From NCBI GenBank assembly GCA_001931905.2, contig MSJI02000947.1, forward strand, positions 1-15,284: a stretch of DNA of 15,284 nt, given 5' to 3'. The notes beneath the pieces were generated by a model that worked only from the letters and a program-made list of their open reading frames with translations, did no database searches and was not told the origin of the DNA. This DNA comes from Cladosporium sp. IMV 00045. Lineage: Eukaryota; Ascomycota; Dothideomycetes; Cladosporiales; Cladosporiaceae. Positions 8,970-15,284 of this stretch are shown here, one piece after another. Both the position numbers and the translations under genes were made by a program. The first letter of the stretch is position 1. Every line of letters begins with the position of its first letter.

Positions 8970-9687
8970 AGATGAAGTGATGTGATGTGCCAGGTATTGA
9001 TCAGCAAATTGTATGTGGAAGATCGTAATATTCAACACTGTCAATCGCGATGCGGTGTAGAGGCGACAGCGACATTATATGAAGCAATGCGAATGCTACT
9101 GGTAGGTGCACGCCGGCTGCCTACGGGTAGTGACGACAACGTTTCACAGTCTCCCAGGACAGGGTGTTCTCGGTACGTCCCGTTGAGTTCGGGGAGCTGC
9201 GGCGATCGCATGAGTCAACCGGGGAGCCACGGAGGTCCATCGCAACACGCGGGTCGAGTACATCATTCCCGCAGCGATGTTGGACCCACAGTCTGGCGTC
9301 CGACACAGCCTCGAGACTTGCACGGGAGCTCGTGTATGTGGCTGCGCTTCATAATCCAACAACTACTCATGACGTTGAAGCAGTCTATCGCCGACCCGTA
9401 TCCTGGGCTCTCAATCTCTTGGATAGCTATCCTAAGTAATGGGGGACGTGACCCCTAAACCTCTGTACCCACCTTGCTAGTCTAGCTTGTTTGCTTCAAG
9501 TCTCAAATTCGATAAACATCGTGTTGCTGCGCGTATCGCTCTACCTCCCAGGTCAAGATTTTCGGCTGTTCCTCATCACGTGTTCTCTACTATACGCCAA
9601 GGAAGGGCGAAACCCCTCACAGAATTCTATCCTGCTTGCGTGCCTGTTTGTTTGCCCTCCCACATTGCGAATCCCACGTTCCACCGA
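8970..9687. promoter_or_regulatory. divergent intergenic region between SDR and Zn2Cys6 regulator
   Basis: About 0.7 kb separates two start codons on opposite strands, so both promoters should lie here. A CGG-N6-CCG inverted pair occurs at about 9171 (CGGTACGTCCCG). The part from about 9100 to 9440 is richer in G+C than its surroundings and is open in several frames on both strands, but none of those frames gives a recognisable protein. It may be leader sequence or a remnant of another gene. Confidence 0.4.
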
Positions 9688-11913
9688 ATGGAGTCTTCAA
9701 ACTCCCAGAATCGCGCGCGCCTTCGCGCACCGCGCGCTTGCAATCGTTGTAACTCTAAAAGGGTTAAATGCGATGGCAGCGAAGTCGGCTTGCCATGTTC
9801 ACGTTGCAGACAGAACGGCGAAAGTGAATGTGGTTTTGTTCCGTCCAAGCGAGGGAGATATTTACGAACGCGTCTTGGCAGCAAAGCCGCTACTGTGGGT
9901 GTGACAGAAGATCACCTTTCGACATCACGGAACGCTCCATATCTTGTGCACAGCGTTGCATCTTGTGAGGCCTCGGAAAACAGTGGCGAAGTTGTGGACA
10001 GTTCTTGGCAGAGGCACTCAGAACCCCCAGACAACATCCAATCGTACGGTCGAATTGCTTCTAGCAGTCCTGGAAAACATTCACATGCTGCAGGCCACAG
10101 AAGTAGCAACGAAACATTTACTAGACACGCCACACTTTCAGACGATGTCCCGTCCGCAGAACAGTACGAAGATGGCTGCAGTTGTCATCACAACATGTCA
10201 TCTACGACCGAGTCATCAAACGAAGTTTCCTGGGTCGCCATGTTTGATCGTTTCCTGGAGCATCAAGGACATGACACTGGAGGATCCATCGATAAGTATT
10301 CTATCACCTACCTGGGTGAGACTTTCCCAGTTGCTTTACTTCTCCAAGATCTTCGCGAGGGACGAACTCCACGACTGCATTATCCAGGCTCACAATTTCG
10401 CGACACGAACCTTCCATATTCACGGGATTCCTCCAGAACGCACCCCAGCCATGTTCTACCGGAGGAACTCGCTTATCTAACTGCCAAAAGAGCGTTCGCT
10501 TATCCGGCTTCTGATCTGTTGGCCAATTTGCTTGGCATTCTTTTCGAGAGAGTCCTGCCTTTATACCCTGTGGTGGACAGAGAAGATTTCATGCTACAGT
10601 ACAAGAGCAAAACGATTCCCTGGATCCTGCTGCATGCTTGCTGTTTTGCGTCCTTGACATTCTGCAATGGGCAAACGGTGTACTACGCAGGATTTGCCAG
10701 CCGAATGCAAGCCAGGCATCACTTCTATAGTAAAGCCAAATCTCTCTTCGATACCGGCTACGAAAGCAACAAGATCATCGTACTGCAAAGCGCAATTTTG
10801 CTGTCGTTCTGGGGTGGGAGTCCCAACAGTTACTCCAACTTCTATACTTGGATATCAACATGAGTAACGATTGCTGAGACGCTTGGTCTGCATAGGTCGC
10901 TTCAATGCGCCAACCTCGCTGGTGCGGAACGAAACTTGTTGAGAAAATTATGGTGGATTCTTATTATTCGTGATTCTAGTAGCAGCTCTCTATTCGGGCG
11001 GCCATTCCGGATCAACACGAACCATGCTGACACGGAGTGTCTAAGCTATATTGATTTTGAAAACGACCGCATGCACCCTGAGACGAAAAAGTCCTTGTTC
11101 GCGTCCAACTCGGGGTCATACCAGGTGGAGATGGCGAAACTCTCGTTGATTGTGCGTGAGCTTGTCTCCTCTGGTTCTCTGCAGGGTAAGGCCGAAGGCC
11201 TGGTAGAGAGCATACTCCAAAAGCTCCGGTCATGGAAACGAGATGTCCCTGCACAGCTCCAGTGGCCAGCCAAAGATTCGTCGTTAGATCCACTTGCAGC
11301 TACGCTCAACGTCGGATTTCATCAAGTTCAGATTCTGGCGTGTCTGGGTCAGGCCAAGCGTCATCAGCTTGTCAGCGCTATATCTGTTGATACTGAGCGC
11401 GTCTTAATTGCTTTGCGAGAGGAAGTGGCATACAACGCGCAACAGATATGCATAGTTGCAGCGCAAATCACAACGAACTCGCAAGAACTGATGCTCCCTC
11501 ATGAGTTCTTCCAGGCCATATTCACCGCCGGAGTTGCTGCCTTTACACAATTGCAGAGCAATTCCATATCCTCGAAGCAGATTGGCAGGATGGCGTTGAG
11601 CAACTGCTCGCTGGTGCTCAACAGCGTTAGAGAAGCTTACGACCCCGTGCCGTGGATGATCAACGTTTTGAAGCGCCTTTCCGAAATGGCTGACAGTGGC
11701 ACCGAGGATTCCGATGCTGTTCAGGGGAGCACGATGTATTCCTCAAGCGCTGCGGCCCGACAGGAATCAGGCGGAATGAGCCCTGGGCAAAATGGTGGAT
11801 CATTTGATGACTGGCTGCATTGTTTTCCCACTGATGGCGACCCATTTTGTCTTCAAACCAACTTGGACTTCTCGGCACCTGGTAGCGCCTTAGATGATTT
11901 GTTGCGGATGTAA
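9688..11913 (+). pseudogene. Zn2Cys6 fungal transcription factor interrupted by one in-frame TGA
   Basis: The frame runs from ATG 9688 to TAA 11913 (741 codons before the stop), broken only by TGA at 10861-10863 (codon 392). The Zn2Cys6 cluster is complete: Cys 18, 21, 28, 37, 40 and 48 in the pattern C-x2-C-x6-C-x8-C-x2-C-x7-C, with basic residues before and within it. A fungal-specific regulatory domain follows, seen as ERVLPLYPVVDREDF (about residues 285-300), LLSFWGGSPNSYSNFYTW just before the TGA, and VTIAETLGLHRS and LFGRPFRI after it. No splice pair removes the TGA without deleting conserved residues, so it is a nonsense mutation, an assembly error or a readthrough codon. A truncated product would keep the DNA-binding domain and lose most of the regulatory domain. 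The frame is open upstream to 9487, but 9688 is the first ATG. As a cluster-type regulator it probably controlled the neighbouring genes. The resemblance to Ctf1-beta-like factors is only general. Confidence 0.85.
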
Positions 11914-12460
11914 AGATCTTATCAAAATTTATAGGCTCCATTCTGCTTGAAGATAAACATGACAAGAATATAGTCGAGCACTACAGTGGATGCTATGGCG
12001 GTGCGATTCAAGGACCGGTATGATGCGCATCCTGCATGGCCATATGATCTCGGCTCTGGCGGGTTAGATTCTTGGCACGCGGAAGTAGGTCGCTTATGTG
12101 GCGCTCCTCCCCGCTTCGAAGACTTGACCAATGCTGCAATTCACTTTTGCCCATCTTCGGTCTCTCGGTCTTGACCCGGCTACATCATAGGCGATTTCGG
12201 TTACATGCTCTCTTTGCGGGACGACCCGGGCGCCACTATTGGCTCATGTTGATCGAATGAGAAGATGTAACGAAGATTGCCACGAGAACCCCTTACGTAC
12301 TATAGGCTATATGGGAAAATTTGTCGAGCGAACAGGAAATGTTGTTACTGTTCACGTTTGTTTAAATTGCCATCGCCCTCTTTTCAGTGCCGTTCTTCTC
12401 AGCTCCGACCCATCGCAATATATCTATTCCATTCAACACATCGGATACAGTCCGGAGTAT
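11914..12460. other. region downstream of the regulator, no supported gene
   Basis: The regulator's 3' flank and the upstream part of the next locus. A 62-codon ORF at 11986-12174 and others in this stretch show no domain, and overlapping frames are equally open. Nothing else was recognised. Confidence 0.4.
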
Positions 12461-12824
12461 CAACTCACACAACTCACACAACTCACACAACAACCATCAT
12501 GACCGAATCAAGCGGCTGTACAAACCGCAACCTAACTTCAAGACCTGGTCTTCGGCTGAACGACTGCTCTGCTGCGAAACCTTATCGCAACGACCTGAAA
12601 AGTTCTGGACCACTTTCCCAATCGTTGCGGAATCACTCCGGAACAGCCGATCGGAAGCCTTATCATACGCACGGTTCTGGATCTTTTGGGCATGCATACA
12701 GCGAGTGCAACCCACCGGAAGTTTCGCCGTCGCCAGAGATAGTCGAGAGACAGATCGCACAACCACAGGGGCTGTTGACGGAGATCGGTGTCGCCCTCAT
12801 TTGTGGCAGTTTGCCATTGCTTAG
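12387..12824 (+). pseudogene. possible SANT/Myb-like gene fragment (frame and start unclear)
   Basis: One plus-strand frame from 12387 encodes a Trp-spaced block, FKTWSSAERLLCCETLSQR followed by PEKFWTTFPIVAESLRNSR (about 12538-12654), resembling a Myb/SANT repeat. That frame has no ATG; a stop precedes it at 12363, and it opens just after a TTTTCAG that could be an intron acceptor. The best start codon nearby, ATG 12499 behind a CA-rich leader, is in a different frame that encodes 133 unremarkable residues ending at 12900. A one-base indel near 12500, a missed upstream exon, or coding by the ATG frame alone are all possible. If real it would be a small DNA- or histone-binding protein. I am not sure it is a gene. 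Confidence 0.35.
12461..12490 (+). repeat. three tandem copies of CTCACACAA
   Basis: A perfect 9-bp unit is repeated three times (12464-12490) and followed by CAACCATC-ATG. CA-rich, G-free leaders directly before a Kozak-like ATG are common in fungal 5' UTRs, so this may mark the leader of a transcript starting translation at 12499. Confidence 0.7.
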
Positions 12825-12912
12825 AACGCTTCTGAAGTATCTGAGTGTACATCAATCAACACATGTCGAAGCGCTGGAGATCCAGTATCCTATTACATGA
12901 TTACACGCAGGA

Positions 12913-13014
12913 AAACAGTGTTCCCCAGCTTTTTCGGGTTCTAGCGTCTACGCATTGAGCCTAGCTCTAACGGCTGTTTGCGTTGCGCTAATGATCGCCT
13001 GGGGAACACTGTTT
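12913..13014. mobile_element. small fold-back element with hAT-like ends (MITE candidate)
   Basis: Perfect 16-bp inverted arms, AAACAGTGTTCCCCAG at 12913-12928 and its complement at 12999-13014, are separated by 70 bp. The ends CAGTGTTCCCC...GGGGAACACTG fit the CAGTG-type termini of hAT elements, giving a 96-bp non-coding unit from 12916 to 13011. No 8-bp target duplication is evident. It could also be a hairpin-forming terminator or an independent palindrome. It shares no sequence with the ends of the hAT element on the left. Confidence 0.55.
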
Positions 13015-13104
13015 CCCTCTCCGCTTCGGGAGTGGTGTCGAACAGCTTTGTCTCAGCTCCCACGCAAACACGTGCGGACCCTTTGACTCTAGAATCACCG
13101 AGCC

Positions 13105-14850
13105 ATGGACCGCATCGTCTACTGGCAGCCGGTGCACAAGCAGACATGCACAACACAGTCTACGATTGACGACAGCGTGCGACTGACTGATGGGGCACAG
13201 CATGCTGCTAGAAAACCGAACCACGATCTCATCACATTCTTACTAGAGCACAAAGTCTTGTTATGCACGTAGTATAAAGTTACAGTGCCTAGCAATAACC
13301 TAGATAGCTATCTCCGAGCCTCTTATAAGGGCGTTAAAAAGTCGACTCGAGAGTCTATTCGCGAAACATTCGCAGATACTCCTATAGCGAGGATTATAGC
13401 TAATTTATAGCTATTACCTAACGGCTCTCCGCCTTCTTCTTTCTTAATTCCGGCTCGAAGGGGTTTCTATTATCCGGTATACCCGTCCTTCCGCTTATTT
13501 CACGAACGTGAGATTCGGTACTATAGTATTAAAGTGTACGGATATAATACTAAGCCGACTAAGGTTTAAAAGAATATATACTACTTATAAGGTTAGATTA
13601 AGAGACGTATTATCTAAAGTATACGATACTAGATCGTAGATATAAGCGCTAGATCTACTCCTTATTATCCGGAAAATCGTAATTAGTCGAAAGATCTATA
13701 GTAAGATACGGAAATAGAGCTCCTCGAATTAGAGGTAGAAGAAGAGAATAGGCTTTATTAGGATCCCGAAATTATAATATAGGAAGACTTAGAAATAGAC
13801 GAGGATAGCGAATAGATTCTTACGTATAACTAGGTAACTTAGTTTAAGTATAAGCCGATTCTACTACTAATCGTAGTAACTATAGTACCTATCCCTAGCT
13901 ACCTAAGTACTTTTTACTTTAGTAAGTACTATAGAGTCGAATACTTAAGCCCTATAGCGAGCGAGAGAGTATTATAGCTAATTATAATTACTTTAAGAGC
14001 GGTTATCGAGCGCTATATAAAAACGTTATAGCGTATACTATAGACTCTTCGATATTAGACGTAAAGTAGTAGTTTATCCTTTAGCCTATACCCCTTCGAC
14101 TACCCTCGATCGCCTACTCTTAAGAGATATACTCGAATCTAGTTAAGCGTAATCTACTACTTCTTTCGTATATAGGATTAAGAACGGCGGCTTAAGGAAT
14201 ATACCGTATAGCTCTACGGGATCGAATTTACGCTAGACTAACGGGCGTATATAAGATTAGTATAGTCTAGATTCGAGCGTTTAACGTCGTATCGAGGCTC
14301 TTATAAACTTTTACTAATTCTATAAGAAGAAATCGAAGCCGTAATATAGCTTTCTATTCTTTTCTAGACCGAACGACCTAAGGACGCTAATTTAGAGAGT
14401 ACTACCGTTACGCGGTTTTCGGGTATACTTAGAATTTATCCCGAAGAGTATACGTTCCGGAGGGCTTACGACTATACGCTACTACTTTCGGCTCTTATCT
14501 AGATAGGTCGCGCGCTCTTAATTAAGTATACTCTCCCTCTTAAGTCGTACGAGATATTAAGCTAACGCTAGCCGGCTCGCGAAGAGTATCCCGATATACT
14601 TTAACGACTACGCTACGATATTCGCTTACGTTTTATAGAGCGCGGATATATAGCTCCTTTAGGCTATCTTATCGAAAGAAGATAGTACGGTCGGGCTATC
14701 GTAAGGAGAGAAGGACTATATACGAATATAGAGTAGTCGAAAGATAGCTACTCGCTAAGCTTCGATAACTAATCTATTACGATTATATAGTTTCGCTAGG
14801 TAATTTATAGAGTAACCGCCTAAATATAGTATCTAACTGTCCCTTAGCCG
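13105..14850 (+). pseudogene. OrsD/DUF3505-type gene relic destroyed by RIP
   Basis: One continuous plus-strand frame from ATG 13105 (context GCCATGG) to about 14850 (some 580 codons) reads as a fungal OrsD-like protein, broken by dozens of TAG/TAA codons. The N-terminus is undamaged: MDRIVYWQPVHKQ, then NHDLITFLLEHKVLLCT up to the first TAG at 13270. A C/H finger-like segment follows (LDSYLRASYKG), then a second one (FYYPVYPSFRLFHE) in which Cys and His codons appear changed to Tyr. Later blocks are RRLKEYTV, TRFSGILRIYPEEYTFRRAY and RFIERGYIAPLGYLIERR. Stops fall where Gln or Trp would fit (CAG/CAA/TGG to TAG/TAA). In larger family members a RecQ-like helicase part may follow; here the match ends at about 14850. 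The family's function is poorly known, although one member sits in the orsellinic acid cluster. It is not expressible as it stands. Confidence 0.7.
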
Positions 14851-14859
14851 GTATATCCT

Positions 14860-14928
14860 GGTTACACCAGCTATATAACCCGGTTACACTAGCGAGCCTT
14901 TAGGGTTAGGGTTTTCGCTGGTGTAACC
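14860..14928. repeat. GGTTACACC repeats in both orientations around a (TTAGGG)2 motif
   Basis: GGTTACACCAGC (14860-14871) and GGTTACACTAGCGA (14882-14895) lie in forward orientation, and TCGCTGGTGTAACC (14915-14928) is inverted. The first and third form a perfect 12-bp inverted repeat. The second and third match at 13 of 14 positions, the difference being C to T. Between them lies TTAGGGTTAGGG (14900-14911). The cluster marks the right edge of RIP-type sequence, so it may be the terminal repeat of an element or an insertion scar. Confidence 0.6.
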
Positions 14929-15045
14929 TTAGCTCCCACTGACAGGGATTAGGAAATTCGCAAGTTTATGGGAAATATGCAGGCATCCAAGATTAAAATC
15001 TAATAACAATATTCCGCCGTTCAGATTCGGGGTGGATTGGTAAGT

Positions 15046-15284
15046 ATGGAGTCGGAAAGCTTGGCTGCCACATACGCTCTCAACGATCTGCTGCATTCCA
15101 CTAGTAAACTTTGCAACCTGACTTTCTACCAAAAACACATCCCATGCACACCTGTGCGGATGATTCACGACTCTAGCATATGTTATAGCGAAGATATCAA
15201 GCTTCTCCTGTGTACGACATGCAGCAGAGTCCAGAGCCAAAACACCACGATTCGACATCTGAAACAGAAGCACCGCACAGAGTA
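15046..15284 (+). CDS. C2H2-finger protein, possible second OrsD/DUF3505-like gene (partial, runs off right edge)
   Basis: The frame from ATG 15046 is open for 79 codons to the window end, with two stops just upstream at 15001-15006. Near the end LLLCTTCSRVQ and TIRHLKQKHR give a C-x2-C-x11-H-x4-H finger, as at the N-terminus of OrsD-like proteins. The preceding SEDIKLLLCT matches in position and sense the LLEHKVLLCT of the RIP-ruined relic upstream. Composition is normal, with no RIP signature. A 114-codon minus-strand ORF (14929-15273) overlaps but shows no motif. With only the first finger visible, family membership is tentative, and the start could be a later ATG at 15160. Confidence 0.45.
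   Translation, partial: MESESLAATYALNDLLHSTSKLCNLTFYQKHIPCTPVRMIHDSSICYSEDIKLLLCTTCSRVQSQNTTIRHLKQKHRTE

Noticed and set aside
9487..9687. N-terminal extension of the regulator upstream of 9688
   Set aside because: The frame is open but begins with TTG and has no ATG before 9688; the zinc cluster follows at the usual distance from ATG 9688.
12941..13224. Short ORFs on both strands before the OrsD-like relic
   Set aside because: They overlap the fold-back element and the start of the OrsD-like frame, which has the better start context and family similarity.
14900..14911. Telomere end
   Set aside because: Only two TTAGGG units are present and unique sequence continues on both sides, so this is not a chromosome end.
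14929..15273. 114-codon ORF on the minus strand
   Set aside because: No domain is recognisable, and the opposite strand carries an open frame with a C2H2 finger, so this is more likely a shadow ORF.

Overview
The window looks like a stretch of a filamentous ascomycete (Pezizomycotina) genome. The protein genes carry short GT-AG introns of 51-64 nt, one encodes a fungal Zn2Cys6 regulator, and both flanks show the signature of repeat-induced point mutation (RIP). In those flanks CpA/TpG are strongly depleted, TpA is abundant, and coding frames carry TAG/TAA where Gln or Trp codons would be expected. No rRNA, CRISPR array or convincing tRNA gene is visible.

Layout. Positions 1-598 (minus) hold the N-terminal 199 codons of a pogo/Fot1-type transposase that runs off the left edge and is still open. 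Positions 707-3228 are a dead hAT transposon bounded by 45-bp inverted repeats, with a stop-riddled minus-strand transposase. Its right end carries a cluster of GGGTAAGGGTA-type repeats. Positions 3240-13100 have ordinary base composition and form a gene island: an aldo-keto reductase pseudogene (4498-5414, minus), an intact two-exon EthD-domain gene (6209-6676, plus), an intact four-exon PRISE-type short-chain dehydrogenase/reductase (7597-8969, minus), a Zn2Cys6 regulator interrupted by one in-frame TGA (9688-11913, plus), and a doubtful SANT/Myb-like fragment near 12.5 kb. A 96-bp fold-back element with hAT-like ends lies at 12.9-13.0 kb. Positions 13105-14850 are a RIP-ruined gene of the OrsD/DUF3505 type, followed by short GGTTACACC repeats around a (TTAGGG)2 motif. 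A second, unmutated C2H2-finger ORF of possibly the same family starts at 15046 and leaves the window on the right.

How the genes may work together (inference). AKR, EthD protein, PRISE reductase and a pathway-type Zn2Cys6 regulator, arranged as divergent pairs, look like the tailoring and regulatory end of a secondary-metabolite cluster, probably for an aromatic polyketide. No backbone synthase is in the window. The AKR and the regulator are broken while the EthD and SDR genes are intact, so the island seems to be a decaying or partly retained cluster fragment enclosed by transposon debris.
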